Source of the DNA: Vibrio sinaloensis
Lineage (GTDB): Bacteria; Pseudomonadota; Gammaproteobacteria; Enterobacterales; Vibrionaceae
Reading direction: 5' to 3'
Length of the DNA stretch: 64,000 nucleotides
Assembly: GCF_000808535.1 (NCBI RefSeq)
Contig: NZ_JWLV01000009.1
Coordinates: 248,001 to 312,000 of the forward strand
Part shown: positions 10,875 to 21,680 of the stretch, piece by piece
Position numbering within the stretch: the first letter of the stretch is position 1
Layout of the letters: the number at the start of each line of letters is the position of its first letter
The notes under the pieces: generated by a model
Databases searched by the model: none
What the model was told of the DNA's origin: nothing
Seen by the model: only the letters and a program-made list of their open reading frames with translations
Translations under genes and position numbers: made by a program

Positions 10875-11204
10875 TTATAGAGACTTAAGCGTACCTTTTG
10901 GTAGCACTGCAGTAACGAAATCTTTCTTGATAACAACTTCGTTATTTGTGTTTAGCTCGATTGAGATGTAGTCGTTGTCTTCTGCGATTTTCGTGATTTT
11001 ACCCACTAGACCACCGCTTGTTAGCACTTCATCACCTTTACCCATCGAGCTCATTAGGCTCTTATGCTCTTTTACACGCTTAGCTTGTGGACGGTAGATC
11101 ATGAAGTAGAAGATCACCGCGAACATACCTAACATGATTAGCATTTCGAAACCGCCGCCTGCTGGTGCGCCTTCTGCTGCTGCGTGAGCTTGAGAAATAA
11201 ACAT
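10875..11204 (-). CDS. yajC: Preprotein translocase accessory subunit YajC
   Basis: YajC is a 109-residue bitopic membrane protein that associates with SecDF. It has an Ala/Gly-rich N-terminus, one membrane segment (FEMLIMLGMFAVIFYFMIY) and then RPQAKRVKEHKSLMSSMGKGDEVLTSGGLVGKI, seen here in its usual order. The gene leads the yajC-secD-secF set. A terminator-like hairpin separates it from tgt upstream, so a promoter within 11205-11329 is likely. Confidence 0.96.
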   Translation of the reverse strand: MFISQAHAAAEGAPAGGGFEMLIMLGMFAVIFYFMIYRPQAKRVKEHKSLMSSMGKGDEVLTSGGLVGKITKIAEDNDYISIELNTNNEVVIKKDFVTAVLPKGTLKSL

Positions 11205-11329
11205 TAAAACATCCTCTAGTATTTTTTATTAATGTCCAAGTTGGGCTTTCGCAATTTAGTTTCAAGTCTGAGAGTGACTAATAGAGATCGCTCTCTCAAA
11301 AATAGCTTGCGTTTGCCTACTTTATTAGC

Positions 11330-11359
11330 AAAAGCCTCTGGCAAAATGCCAAAGGCTTT
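11330..11359 (-). terminator. Probable terminator after tgt
   Basis: AAAGCCTCTGGC and GCCAAAGGCTTT pair over 12 bp with one mismatch around the loop AAAAT. On the minus strand the stem runs into TTTTGCT, a short T tract. Termination may be partial. Confidence 0.55.
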
Positions 11360-11379
11360 GAATCTTTATGTCGTGTCAA

Positions 11380-12561
<1,182 letters not shown>

Positions 12562-12661
12562 TTATCCCATTGTAGGAGCGGTCGCCTTCCGTGCGAGATA
12601 CCAACCAGCCTTCTGGTCAGCCTCCTAGCATACTGCTAGCACTCGTAAATCATAAATGGTG

Positions 12662-12690
12662 AAAAAGCTAACTAGCACAAGGCTAGTCAG
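12662..12690 (-). terminator. Probable terminator overlapping the queA stop codon
   Basis: On the minus strand CTGACTAGC and GCTAGTTAG form a 9-bp stem (one G-U pair) with a 5-base loop, followed by CTTTTTC. The stop codon of queA lies inside the hairpin. Confidence 0.55.
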
Positions 12691-13735
12691 TTTTTTTCTT
12701 GATGAACATCGAGTCACCATAAGAGAAGAAACGGTACTTGTTCTCTACAGCGTGTTTGTATGCGTTCATCGTATTTTCATAACCTGCGAATGCGCTGACC
12801 AACATGATCAGTGTCGATTCTGGCAGGTGGAAGTTAGTGATTAGACAATCCACTAACTGATATTCGTAACCTGGGAAGATGAAGATCTCGGTATCACCGA
12901 AGAAAGGAGCCAACTCAGTGCCCTTTTTGATCGCATCTTGCGCGGCACTTTCTAGAGAGCGTACAGACGTAGTCCCCACGGCAATAATACGGCCGCCACG
13001 TGCTTTGGTTGCGTTAATTGCATCCACCACTTCTTGTGGTACTTCAACGTACTCGGCATGCATGTGGTGTTCATTGATATTGTCGACTTTCACAGGTTGG
13101 AACGTACCTGCACCCACATGCAAGGTAACGTAGGCAAACTCAACGCCTTTTGCTTTGATCTTTTCAAGCAAAGGTTCATCAAAGTGAAGACCTGCCGTTG
13201 GCGCCGCTACCGCACCCGGTTTTTCATTGTAAACCGTTTGGTAGCGCTCTTTATCTGAATCTTCATCAGGGCGGTCAATATACGGAGGAAGTGGCATGTG
13301 GCCGATTTCTTCCAATACCGCCAATACATTTTGTTCTGCGTTAAACTTCAGCTCAAACAGTGCATCATGACGTGCCACCATTTCCGCTGAGTATTCATCG
13401 TTTTCACCAATGAAAATCGTCGTTCCCGGCTTTGGAGATTTAGAGCAGCGAACATGCGCGAGAATGCTTTTCTCATCCAGCACGCGTTCTACAAGCACTT
13501 CCAGCTTACCGCCCGACTCTTTTCGACCGAACATACGTGCAGGAATCACTCGCGTGTTGTTAAACACCACCAAGTCGCCTGGCTGGACTTGCTCTAAAAC
13601 ATCGGTAAATGTGCCATCAACCAGTTCGCCGGTATTGCCATCCATTTGCAATAAACGGCTCGCAGTGCGCTCTGGCTGTGGGTAACGAGCAATAAGCTCA
13701 TCCGGTAAGTCAAAATGGAAATCAGATACTTGCAT
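12683..13735 (-). CDS. queA: S-adenosylmethionine:tRNA ribosyltransferase-isomerase QueA
   Basis: QueA adds the epoxycyclopentanediol group to preQ1 in tRNA, giving epoxyqueuosine, with S-adenosylmethionine as ribosyl donor. I chose the ATG at 13735 because it gives the family's N-terminus ([20 protein letters not shown]). The frame could start ten codons earlier, but that N-terminus is not conserved and has no good ribosome binding site. The 350-residue product matches the family length and has [17 protein letters not shown], the signature region. tgt follows on the same strand. Confidence 0.95.
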   Translation of the reverse strand: MQVSDFHFDLPDELIARYPQPERTASRLLQMDGNTGELVDGTFTDVLEQVQPGDLVVFNNTRVIPARMFGRKESGGKLEVLVERVLDEKSILAHVRCSKSPKPGTTIFIGENDEYSAEMVARHDALFELKFNAEQNVLAVLEEIGHMPLPPYIDRPDEDSDKERYQTVYNEKPGAVAAPTAGLHFDEPLLEKIKAKGVEFAYVTLHVGAGTFQPVKVDNINEHHMHAEYVEVPQEVVDAINATKARGGRIIAVGTTSVRSLESAAQDAIKKGTELAPFFGDTEIFIFPGYEYQLVDCLITNFHLPESTLIMLVSAFAGYENTMNAYKHAVENKYRFFSYGDSMFIKKKTD

Positions 13736-14043
13736 GTTACTAAATCTTTTGTCGTGGTTTTTCATGTGAGTCGAACTGATTCTGTCACAAACAGACGACG
13801 AGTTTTTCGCAGCCGACTAGTATATTCTGCGTGCTCGCAATATCAAGGAAAGAGATGTGAATTATTGTAATCATTTGCCCCATTTACCCCTTCATTCGCC
13901 TCCCGCTCTCGCCGAGTAAACTCACCATTGATTTACCGCAAAAAAGTTGCGGTTATCGGGACAAAAACGCGTTCAGCTCTCAAACTCAAGTGAAGAAAAT
14001 CACTATATTTAAAGAGCAAAAAAGAATAAATCAGGAGGCAGCC

Positions 14044-14484
14044 ATGATTAAGGTAGAAGATATGATGACGCGTAACCCGCATACGCTTCTTCGCTCCCAC
14101 AATCTCGCCGATGCCAAAAACATGATGGAAGCGCTCGACATCCGTCATGTTCCTATCATCGATGCGGATAGAAAGTTATTGGGCGTCGTCTCACAGCGTG
14201 ATGTACTCGCCGCACAAGAATCAAGCCTACAAAAACTTCCCGAAAGTCAGTCCTATACTCTCAATACGCCGCTTTATGAAGTGATGAAAACCAGCATTAT
14301 GTCCGTCGCGCCACAAGCAGGGTTGAAAGAGAGCGCAATCTACATGCAGAAACACAAAGTGGGCTGTTTACCTGTGGTAGATAAAGGCCATTTGGTTGGC
14401 ATTATTACCGACAGCGACTTTGTTTCAATCGCCATCAATTTACTTGAACTGCAAGAAGAAGCCGAACCAGAAGAAATGGAGTAG
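14044..14484 (+). CDS. CBS-domain protein
   Basis: The 146-residue cytosolic protein is almost entirely two CBS domains: roughly residues 1-60 (MIKVEDMMTRNPHTLLRSHN through LLGVVSQRDVL) and 77-135 (EVMKTSIMSVAPQAGLKESA through LVGIITDSDFV). CBS pairs bind adenine nucleotides or S-adenosylmethionine and sense energy state. The ATG at 14044 was chosen because AGGAGG precedes it by 5 bases; the frame is open 18 codons further upstream. The target is unknown and the gene appears monocistronic. Confidence 0.85.
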   Translation: MIKVEDMMTRNPHTLLRSHNLADAKNMMEALDIRHVPIIDADRKLLGVVSQRDVLAAQESSLQKLPESQSYTLNTPLYEVMKTSIMSVAPQAGLKESAIYMQKHKVGCLPVVDKGHLVGIITDSDFVSIAINLLELQEEAEPEEME

Positions 14485-14800
14485 ATGCGAACGTCTACAT
14501 AGCAATGGAAGCGCACGATATCGCTAGCGCTTCCATCACCCTCGACATCGTAATTTGCCATGACACCGACAAGCTATTGTCGCGGCTAGAGAATATTACT
14601 CTCACCGTCGGAGATATACCGATTTCCCTCTACAAAGCCACCAGCAACAAGGCATTTTTGCCTAAAGGTCACTCCATCAGATTATTTCTCTGAAAAAACG
14701 CCAATCTGTCATTATAATTTAGTTACAAAACTATAAACATAGATACATACCCACGTCAGTACACACCAATTGAAAAAGTCAGCTTAACAGGAACATTGGT
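14485..14800. other. Intergenic region with tandem hairpins between the CBS gene and the chemoreceptor
   Basis: Two inverted repeats follow the CBS gene: GTAGA/TCTAC (14481-14498), which overlaps its stop codon, and a perfect 10-bp repeat ATGGAAGCGC/GCGCTTCCAT (14505-14514 and 14527-14536). Neither has a T tract. The rest presumably holds the chemoreceptor promoter. The short plus-strand frame here looks non-coding. Confidence 0.5.
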
Positions 14801-16741
14801 ATGAGCCTTAAAAAATTATTAACCCTTGGTTTTGGGGTAATCTTAGGCCTAATTTTGGTCATCTCCGTTGTCGCTTCATTTCGCTTCTATCAATCCAGTG
14901 GTGGGTTCAATACCTACCGTGCGCTGGCATTAACCAGTGTCTCTACGGGTCGTATTCAAGCCAACATTCTTGAAGCGCGTCTCGCAGCGTTAAAGTACAT
15001 TCAGAACCATAACCCAGAAAACATCGCTGCGCTAAATGAGCGCATCAACACCGCCATCTCTCTGATAGAAGAGGTTCTTAACTCGCATATTGATGACGGT
15101 CACAAGTCAGAGTTCATCTCGATTGAAAATCAACTGGCTCAATACAAGCAAGGTTTCAACCAAGTGATACAACTGGTGAATCAGCGTAATCAGTTGGTCA
15201 AAGAGCAGTTAGATCCAGCCGGTCTCAATATGAGAAAGTCAGTAACAAATATCATGAATCAGGCAGCGACTGAGGATGATTTAGATGTGGCAGTCAGCGC
15301 GGGCACACTTCAGCAACATTTGTTGTTGTCGCGCCTTTATGCTTCTAAATTCCTGACCAGTAATGCACAAAATGATGCAGAGCGCGCCAACGAAGAGTTT
15401 GCCAAAGTGGCACAAATCGCTGAGCAAGTAGAATCTCAGTTGATGACGTCAGAGCAAATTTCCCATCTCAATGCATTTCAAGCGTCATTTAAGCAGTACC
15501 GTGAAACGTTCAATAACGTAGTAACGACGATCAATTCCCGCAATCAAGTTATCTCTGGCACGCTAGATGTCATGGGCGCCTCTGCGGCGGCAACCATTGA
15601 AGAGATAAAACTCGCGACAAAAGAAAACCAAGACAGCGTTGGTCCTGAAATGGTCGATCGCTTCTCAAATGCTCAGTGGACCATTTTTGTACTTTCTGCA
15701 ATCGTGATCATTATTGCGCTGGGCATTGCCATTGCTATTTATCGTAGCGTGCTAAAAGTGGTCGGTGGCGAACCAAGTGATATTGAAAAAATTGTCGCAG
15801 ACGTATCCAAGGGTGACTTATCTAACCATATCCAAACGACAGGCAACGAAACCGGGATTTACGCCAACATCTTGCAAATGCGCACTGAGCTTCGTCGAAT
15901 CATTGATGGCTTCCACCAGATCTCAGACAACGTCTCATCCGCTTCAGTTGAGCTAACCGCCGTCATGGGTGAAACGGAAAACAATGCTCGCCAAGAGCTG
16001 AGCCAAATGGAGCAAATCGCAACGGCGATCAATGAGCTTTCAAGCACCGCAAGTGAAGTGAGCCAAAATGCCGCGAACGCTGAAAACGCAGCATCTGAAG
16101 CGTCTACCAATGTGCAAAATGGCGGTAACTCTCTCGATTCCTCTGACCAAATTGCAAGCAAAGTGGACAGCTCGATTGGCGAAACGTCGAAAATTGTTAA
16201 CCAACTGCAAGAGTACTCTGTCGAGATTGGCACGGTCGTGGAAGTGATTAACTCTATTTCAGAGCAAACTAATTTGCTGGCGTTGAACGCAGCCATCGAG
16301 GCCGCTCGTGCTGGGGAGCAAGGACGTGGATTTGCTGTTGTTGCTGATGAAGTCCGCTCTCTTGCAGCGAAAACTCAGCAATCAACCGTCGATATTCAAG
16401 AAATCATCTCGCGCTTACAGGCTCAAGCAAAAGATGCCAATCAGTTTATGCAATCTAACTTAGCGCTCGCTGAAGAGTCACGTAAATACAGTGACGAACT
16501 CAGATCGGCATTTACCTCGATTACTGAGTCGGTTGGTTTGATTTCTGATATGAACACTCAGGTTGCGACCGCATCTGAAGAGCAGTCTGGCGTGACACAA
16601 GACATTTCACAAAACGTCTCTCTTACCTTCGATCTGGTCAACCAAAACGTCTCCGGTATTCAGCAAAGTAAGAGCGCCAGTGAAGAGCTTGCCTCTTTGG
16701 CGGTTAAACAAAAAGATCTGTTAAGCTTTTTCAAACTTTAA
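14801..16741 (+). CDS. Methyl-accepting chemotaxis protein, HBM-type sensor
   Basis: This is a 646-residue membrane chemoreceptor. TM1 spans about residues 8-28 and TM2 about 293-313. The periplasmic region of about 260 residues is all helical and fits the helical bimodular (HBM) fold of McpS-like receptors. A HAMP domain follows (about 314-370), then the cytoplasmic signalling rod with the highly conserved tip ([20 protein letters not shown]) near residues 488-508. No C-terminal CheR-docking pentapeptide is visible; the protein ends LLSFFKL. Known HBM receptors bind organic acids of the TCA cycle. The next genes encode the glyoxylate shunt, so an acid ligand is plausible but unproven. Confidence 0.9.
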   Translation: MSLKKLLTLGFGVILGLILVISVVASFRFYQSSGGFNTYRALALTSVSTGRIQANILEARLAALKYIQNHNPENIAALNERINTAISLIEEVLNSHIDDGHKSEFISIENQLAQYKQGFNQVIQLVNQRNQLVKEQLDPAGLNMRKSVTNIMNQAATEDDLDVAVSAGTLQQHLLLSRLYASKFLTSNAQNDAERANEEFAKVAQIAEQVESQLMTSEQISHLNAFQASFKQYRETFNNVVTTINSRNQVISGTLDVMGASAAATIEEIKLATKENQDSVGPEMVDRFSNAQWTIFVLSAIVIIIALGIAIAIYRSVLKVVGGEPSDIEKIVADVSKGDLSNHIQTTGNETGIYANILQMRTELRRIIDGFHQISDNVSSASVELTAVMGETENNARQELSQMEQIATAINELSSTASEVSQNAANAENAASEASTNVQNGGNSLDSSDQIASKVDSSIGETSKIVNQLQEYSVEIGTVVEVINSISEQTNLLALNAAIEAARAGEQGRGFAVVADEVRSLAAKTQQSTVDIQEIISRLQAQAKDANQFMQSNLALAEESRKYSDELRSAFTSITESVGLISDMNTQVATASEEQSGVTQDISQNVSLTFDLVNQNVSGIQQSKSASEELASLAVKQKDLLSFFKL

Positions 16742-16746
16742 GGCAT

Positions 16747-16771
16747 AAAAAAAGAGCGGCCTGCGCCGCTC
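16747..16771 (-). terminator. Terminator, mainly for aceA
   Basis: GAGCGGC-CTGC-GCCGCTC is a perfect 7-bp hairpin. The run of seven A on its left becomes a T tract on the minus strand, so it suits the aceBA transcript. It lies just after the convergent chemoreceptor gene. Confidence 0.75.
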
Positions 16772-16818
16772 AAAGCATGTCAAAGTTTATGCCTAAACAG
16801 AATATCTGTACCTAAAAT

Positions 16819-16852
16819 CGAGAGAGTTAACGCCTGACTATTAACTCTCTCG
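16819..16852. repeat. Perfect 12-bp inverted repeat between the chemoreceptor gene and aceA
   Basis: CGAGAGAGTTAA and TTAACTCTCTCG are exact reverse complements with a 10-base spacer. The repeat lies between the aceA stop and the terminator at 16747-16771, so it would form a stable stem in the aceA 3' UTR. Confidence 0.7.
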
Positions 16853-16874
16853 AGCGGTACGAATGGCTAAGGGA

Positions 16875-18188
16875 TTAAAATTGGTCCTCTTCGGTAGAGC
16901 CAGTCAGTGCCGTCACTGAAGAGTTACCACCTTGGATAGTGTTGGTCATCTTGTCGAAGTAACCGGTACCCACTTCTTGTTGGTGTGCAACGAATGTGTA
17001 GCCTTTCTCTGCCGCTTGGAACTCAGGACGTTGTACTTTCTCAACGTAGTGACGCATACCCTCACCTTTCGCATAGTCATGCGCAAGCTCGAACATGTTG
17101 AACCACATGTTGTGGATACCCGCCAACGTGATGAACTGGTACTTGTAACCCATGTCAGAAAGCTCTTGTTGGAACTTCGCAATGGTTTCTGCGTCTAGGT
17201 TCTTCTCCCAGTTGAACGATGGAGAACAGTTGTAAGCAAGCAGTTGGTCTGGGTATTCCGCGTGAATCGCTTCTGCGAACTTACGCGCTTCCTCTAGACA
17301 AGGCGTTGCCGTCTCACACCAAATTAAGTCCGCGTATGGTGCGTAAGCCAGACCGCGAGAGATTGCTTGGTCAATACCAGCACGTACACGGTAGAAACCT
17401 TCTTGAGTACGCTCACCAACGATGAAGTCTTTATCGTATGGGTCACAGTCTGATGTTAGTAGGTCAGCGGCGTTAGCATCCGTACGAGCAATTACCAGCG
17501 TTGTCGTGCCTGCAACGTCTGCTGCTAGGCGCGCAGCAACCAATTTTTGCACCGCTTCTTGCGTCGGAACCAGTACTTTACCGCCCATGTGACCACATTT
17601 TTTCACTGAGGCAAGTTGGTCTTCGAAGTGAACACCCGCTGCGCCCGCATCAATCATCGACTTCATTAGCTCGTAAGCATTAAGTACACCACCAAAGCCT
17701 GCTTCCGCATCCGCAACGATAGGTAGGAAGTAATCAATACCGCCTTCATCCGCTGGAGACTTACCCGCTGACCATTGAATTTGGTCGGCGCGACGGAATG
17801 AGTTGTTGATACGCTTAACCACAGACGGTACTGAGTCTACTGGGTATAGCGATTGGTCAGGGTACATAGTTGACGCTGTGTTGTTATCCGCAGCAACTTG
17901 CCAACCTGAAAGGTAAATCGCTTCAATGCCTGCTTTTGCCTGCTGCACTGCTTGTCCACCCGTCAGTGCGCCCAGACAGTTTACGTAGCCTTTCTTTGCA
18001 TCACCGTTGACTAGTGACCACAATTTATCCGCACCACGCTGTGCAATCGTGTTAGCAGGAACCATTGAACCACGAAGTTCAACAACTTCTTCAGCAGTAT
18101 ATGGACGCTTTACCTGTTTCCAACGTGGGTTGGTTGCCCAGTCTTTTTCCAGAGCTTCAATTTGTTGGCGGCGAGTTAAGTTAGTCAT
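16875..18188 (-). CDS. aceA: Isocitrate lyase AceA
   Basis: Isocitrate lyase splits isocitrate into glyoxylate and succinate, the first glyoxylate-shunt reaction, needed for growth on acetate and fatty acids. The 437-residue protein carries the catalytic KKCGHMGGK motif with Cys198, plus the substrate and magnesium region ([12 protein letters not shown]). Length equals the classic bacterial enzyme (434 in E. coli). aceB lies 120 bases upstream on the same strand, so they probably form an aceB-aceA operon. No aceK-like gene follows. Confidence 0.97.
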   Translation of the reverse strand: MTNLTRRQQIEALEKDWATNPRWKQVKRPYTAEEVVELRGSMVPANTIAQRGADKLWSLVNGDAKKGYVNCLGALTGGQAVQQAKAGIEAIYLSGWQVAADNNTASTMYPDQSLYPVDSVPSVVKRINNSFRRADQIQWSAGKSPADEGGIDYFLPIVADAEAGFGGVLNAYELMKSMIDAGAAGVHFEDQLASVKKCGHMGGKVLVPTQEAVQKLVAARLAADVAGTTTLVIARTDANAADLLTSDCDPYDKDFIVGERTQEGFYRVRAGIDQAISRGLAYAPYADLIWCETATPCLEEARKFAEAIHAEYPDQLLAYNCSPSFNWEKNLDAETIAKFQQELSDMGYKYQFITLAGIHNMWFNMFELAHDYAKGEGMRHYVEKVQRPEFQAAEKGYTFVAHQQEVGTGYFDKMTNTIQGGNSSVTALTGSTEEDQF

Positions 18189-18254
18189 CGGTCTATCCCT
18201 CTTTGATGAGCGCTTCTATTTGTATCAACACGAGCGCTGTTATTGCTTTTCGTT

Positions 18255-18275
18255 GGCGGTACTTCCTGGTCCGCC
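18255..18275 (-). repeat. Small hairpin in the aceB-aceA gap
   Basis: GGCGG and CCGCC are separated by 11 bases in the 120-bp space between aceB and aceA. It could stabilise or space the two coding parts of the message. The stem is short and no T tract follows. Confidence 0.3.
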
Positions 18276-18308
18276 GCAGACATTCACGTTATTGTTTCGT
18301 TGTTTGTT

Positions 18309-19955
18309 CTAGTCCAAGTAGTCGTAACCTGGAATAGTAAGGAAATTGGTGAGTTCATCACTGGTGGTCAGCTTCGCCATTAAGTCAGCGGCTTCTTCAA
18401 AGCGCCCTGATTGATAACGTTCGTTGCCCACTTCTTGCTTCACAACCTCGATCTCTTCTGTCAAATATTGTTCAAATAGCGCTTTAGTCACGGTTTGTCC
18501 GTTATCTAAAGATTTGCCATGTTGAATCCACTGCCAAATCGAAGCGCGAGAGATTTCAGCGGTCGCCGCGTCTTCCATCAGGCCATAAATAGGCACACAA
18601 CCATTGCCTGAGATCCAAGCCTCGATGTATTGCAGCGCAACTCGAATGTTGTGGCGCATCCCCTGCTCTGTGATGCCTCCATCACACGGGGCGAGCAGAT
18701 CTTCTGCCGTCACAGGCGCATCTTGCTCACGAGAAACATTCAGCTGGTTGCTTCGCTGACCTAACGCTTGGTCAAACACAGCCAGTGCCGTATCGGCAAG
18801 TCCTGGGTGCGCGACCCAAGTGCCGTCATGGCCGTTGCTCGCTTCGAGTGATTTGTCGTTGTAAACCTTATCAAGCACCTGTTGATTGGTTTGCGGGTCT
18901 TTCGCTGGGATAAAGGCAGCCATCCCTCCCATTGCGAAAGCGCCTCGCTTGTGACAAGTACGAACAAGTAAACGCGAATAAGCATTTAGGAACGGCTTGT
19001 CCATTGTCACCACCTGGCGATCCGGCAGCACGCGATCGGGGTGTTTTTTCAAGGTTTTAATGTAGCTAAAGATGTAATCCCAGCGGCCACAGTTAAGACC
19101 AACGATGTGCTCTTTGAGTGAGAACAAAATCTCATCCATCTCAAACACTGCAGGCAAGGTTTCAATTAATACAGTGGCTTTGATGGTGCCAGTATCCAAG
19201 CCGAAATAGTCTTCGGTGAAGTGGAATACCTGGCTCCACCACTGCGCTTCTTTGTGCGATTGCAGCTTTGGAATATAAAAGTACGGGCCGCTGCCTTTTT
19301 TCAACAACGATTTGTGGTTGTTGTAAAAATAAAGCGCAAAGTCAAACAGCGCCCCTGGAATGATCTGTCCGTTGAAAGTTACGTGTTTTTCTTTTAGATG
19401 TAAGCCACGCACGCGGCAGATCAAAACGGCTGGGTCATCATCCAGCACATAGTGCTTGCCATTGACCGGATTGGTGTAACTGATGGTGCCTTCAACCGCA
19501 TCGCGCAAGTTGATTTGTCCATCGAGCACTTTATCCCAAGCGGGCGCCATCGAATCTTCAAAATCCGCCATGAATACTTTTACATTGGCATTCAATGCGT
19601 TGATAACCATTTTTCGGTCAGTTGGACCGGTAATCTCAACGCGGCGATCTTGTAGATCGTGTGGTATCCCTTGGATCTTCCAGCTCCCTTCACGAATATC
19701 TTGCGTATCCTCTAGGAAGTCCGGCAACTCACCAGCATCGATGCGCGCTTGCTTCTCTTCTCGATCAGCAAGCAACTCATCGACCTGACTAGCGAATTTG
19801 TCACACAGCAGAGATAAAAAGGTTTGGGCTTCAACAGGGAAAATCGCTTGATGGTCTGGTGAAAGGGTACCAATCACATCAAGCATGCCTTCTTTACGTA
19901 GGGTTTCTTGGGCTTCTACTGTTGTTTTGTCTCTATCTGGTGTATTGGCAAGCAT
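18309..19955 (-). CDS. aceB: Malate synthase A AceB
   Basis: Malate synthase condenses glyoxylate with acetyl-CoA to give malate, the second shunt step. The 548-residue protein belongs to the A form by length. Family motifs are present: MADFEDSMAPAWDKVLDGQ near residues 129-147, VLIETLPAVFEMDEIL, and GLNCGRWDYIFSYIK. The ATG at 19955 has a GGAAGG ribosome binding site 8 bases upstream. It heads the aceB-aceA operon. The region upstream carries a HexR-type box and several palindromes. Confidence 0.97.
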   Translation of the reverse strand: MLANTPDRDKTTVEAQETLRKEGMLDVIGTLSPDHQAIFPVEAQTFLSLLCDKFASQVDELLADREEKQARIDAGELPDFLEDTQDIREGSWKIQGIPHDLQDRRVEITGPTDRKMVINALNANVKVFMADFEDSMAPAWDKVLDGQINLRDAVEGTISYTNPVNGKHYVLDDDPAVLICRVRGLHLKEKHVTFNGQIIPGALFDFALYFYNNHKSLLKKGSGPYFYIPKLQSHKEAQWWSQVFHFTEDYFGLDTGTIKATVLIETLPAVFEMDEILFSLKEHIVGLNCGRWDYIFSYIKTLKKHPDRVLPDRQVVTMDKPFLNAYSRLLVRTCHKRGAFAMGGMAAFIPAKDPQTNQQVLDKVYNDKSLEASNGHDGTWVAHPGLADTALAVFDQALGQRSNQLNVSREQDAPVTAEDLLAPCDGGITEQGMRHNIRVALQYIEAWISGNGCVPIYGLMEDAATAEISRASIWQWIQHGKSLDNGQTVTKALFEQYLTEEIEVVKQEVGNERYQSGRFEEAADLMAKLTTSDELTNFLTIPGYDYLD

Positions 19956-20244
19956 AATTCGTTCCTTCCAAAGCTCGTTTTATCCGGATTACATTTGTAA
20001 CTATCAAACAACAAGACCACATCCTCACTCTTTGCTATTTGATTCCGGTTTTTCTGTTTTGTGGCTCTACTTTCGCCAACCTTGGATAGGTTTGCAATCT
20101 AGACATAAGTCTTACTAGGCCTGCATTTAAGCTATACCAACATGCGTTAGAGTAAAAGACCTAAAGTAAACAAAACGTTAAATTCAAAGTTTTGTTCCGC
20201 TCGATGCAAGTTGTTGATTTTGATCACCAAACCGTAACCAGTTA

Positions 20245-20259
20245 CGTAATTTAATTACA
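20245..20259 (-). promoter_or_regulatory. HexR-type operator upstream of aceBA
   Basis: The minus-strand reading is TGTAATTAAATTACG. It differs at only the last base from the HexR consensus palindrome TGTAATTAAATTACA. HexR is a KDPG-responsive regulator of central carbon metabolism known to control glyoxylate-shunt genes in Shewanella. The hexR gene itself is not in this window. Confidence 0.6.
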
Positions 20260-20378
20260 GTAAAATTGGCAATGTAAAATCGTTTCAAACAAGCGTTTAA
20301 CTTTAGAGAGGAGAGGAGTAAGCCTTGTTGAGCAAGGCTGAAGGGCGATATGCAACCATTGGGTTAAACAGGCTGTTT

Positions 20379-20459
20379 TTTTACAGCTGTAAAATTCACA
20401 TTGTGAAATTTCACAATTTAATGAAATCTTCATCAAAATTTCGTTGTGAAATTTTACAA
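20379..20459. promoter_or_regulatory. Cluster of short palindromes, factor unknown
   Basis: Three 16-base palindromes are present: TTTTACAGCTGTAAAA (20379-20394, perfect), TTGTGAAATTTCACAA (20401-20416, perfect) and TTGTGAAATTTTACAA (20444-20459, one mismatch pair). A weaker one, ATGAAATCTTCAT, is at 20421-20433. The centres of the three main copies are 22 and 43 bases apart, close to whole helical turns. The spacing within each half-site pair is too short for CRP. Confidence 0.45.
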
Positions 20460-20488
20460 GTCAAAGTTTACCAACAGAATAAAATGCT

Positions 20489-20518
20489 AAAAAGCACACT
20501 AAAACTAGTGTGCTTTTT
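20489..20518. terminator. Bidirectional-looking terminator after oxyR
   Basis: AAAAAGCACACT and AGTGTGCTTTTT form a perfect 12-bp stem around AAAACT. It lies 58 bases after the oxyR stop and has T tracts on both strands. Confidence 0.85.
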
Positions 20519-20575
20519 GAGGTGATATTGGGGCGCTCAGCTAATACTAAGCGCTAAAACCGGATGAAATAAATA

Positions 20576-21481
20576 TCAAAGCAGTTCAGAAACGACATCT
20601 GCAAGCTGATTAAAGGTACTGACTCGAGAAGAACTCGGACGCCAAACCAAGCCAATATGTCGATGGGCTTGCTGCCCAGGTGCATCAACAACCACCAGGT
20701 TTTGGTTATCAATCAAACCATGATCGATCGCCATTTGGGGAATAAAAGTGGTGCCCATCCCGTTCGCCACCATTTGCACTAAGGTATGAAGGCTCGTCGC
20801 TGAAAACGGATTGATCTTCTCTTTATCAGTCAATTGACAGGCAGAGACGGCATGTTCAGTCAAACAGTGCTCTTTCTCTAATAAGAAAACAAATTCATTC
20901 GGCAAGTCTGCATACTTTATGGGTGTTTGAATCGCGTCAGCTTGATTTTGACTGATGATCATTCGAAACGGGTCATTACCCACAATGCGACTGTCCATGC
21001 CATCGATATCAACCGGCAATGCCAATATAAGAACATCCAGTTCGCCATGACGCAGCGCTTCAAGAAGATTCGTTGTCGTGTCTTCTCTTAGTAGTAGGTT
21101 TAATTGAGGAAAACGCTGATTCACCTCTTGCACGAGGTCACAGAGTAAGAAAGGCGCAATGGTCGGTATACAACCCACTCGCAACTGGCCTTCCATCTCG
21201 CCGCCTTGGCACAAACGGCCAAGCTCGACTAAGTCTTGACCTTTGGCCAATAAATCGCGACCGCTTTGGACAACGAGCTCGCCCGCTTGAGTAAATACCA
21301 GTGGGCTTTTCTTGTCTTTTTTCTCATAGAGAGGACAGCCAATCAGTTCTTCTAGATTTTGAATGCCTTTACTTAAGGTCGATTGACTCACGAAGCACTT
21401 TTCCGCCGCTTCGCTAAAATGACGCGTTTCATGCAGGGTGATCAGGTAATGTAACTGTTTAAGACTAGGCCACTTATTCAT
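20576..21481 (-). CDS. oxyR: Hydrogen peroxide-sensing LysR regulator OxyR
   Basis: OxyR activates antioxidant genes after a disulfide forms between two cysteines. The protein has an N-terminal LysR helix-turn-helix (HFSEAAEKCFVSQSTLSKGI) and the redox pair Cys206 and Cys215 in EKEHCLTEHAVSAC, with the same 9-residue spacing as Cys199/Cys208 of E. coli. I chose the ATG at 21481 (MNKWPSLKQLHYL), which gives 301 residues; the frame extends upstream to a TTG codon with no support. It diverges from the peroxiredoxin gene, the classic arrangement for a regulator and its target. Confidence 0.93.
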   Translation of the reverse strand: MNKWPSLKQLHYLITLHETRHFSEAAEKCFVSQSTLSKGIQNLEELIGCPLYEKKDKKSPLVFTQAGELVVQSGRDLLAKGQDLVELGRLCQGGEMEGQLRVGCIPTIAPFLLCDLVQEVNQRFPQLNLLLREDTTTNLLEALRHGELDVLILALPVDIDGMDSRIVGNDPFRMIISQNQADAIQTPIKYADLPNEFVFLLEKEHCLTEHAVSACQLTDKEKINPFSATSLHTLVQMVANGMGTTFIPQMAIDHGLIDNQNLVVVDAPGQQAHRHIGLVWRPSSSRVSTFNQLADVVSELL

Positions 21482-21517
21482 AGAACTATTTATAACTAAC
21501 AGGTAGAAGTTGACCAA

Positions 21518-21680
21518 GTTAATGAATTCGAACTTATCGCTTTTTTCGATTAACTTAATCTATTTAATTCGCTTTTTCCCATACTACAATCTGTACTATA
21601 GTTTGTCGCGTACAAACACGGACTGAGTTGATAAAACTGACATCAATTCGGAACTAACCATACTTTTTAGGAGCAAAAAA
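21518..21680. promoter_or_regulatory. Divergent oxyR / peroxiredoxin control region
   Basis: The 163-bp space should hold the peroxiredoxin promoter and an OxyR site. A weak match to half of the OxyR motif (ATAG, 7 bases, CTAT) is ATTAACTTAATCTAT near 21544-21558. I cannot define a full four-element site by eye. Confidence 0.35.

Larger units (their letters stand above)
19956..20575. other. 620-bp regulatory region upstream of aceB
   Basis: No gene is evident. It contains the HexR-like box at 20245-20259, the palindrome CGTAACCAGTTACG at 20233-20246, a possible Cra half-site (AAATCGTTTCA, 20277-20287), three or four palindromes at 20379-20459 and the oxyR-side terminator at 20489-20518. The distance from the HexR box to the aceB ATG, about 290 bases, implies a long leader or a distal operator. 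Confidence 0.6.

Noticed and set aside
21482..21517. Upstream extension of oxyR
   Set aside because: The extra codons start at TTG, have no ribosome binding site and are not part of the OxyR family N-terminus.
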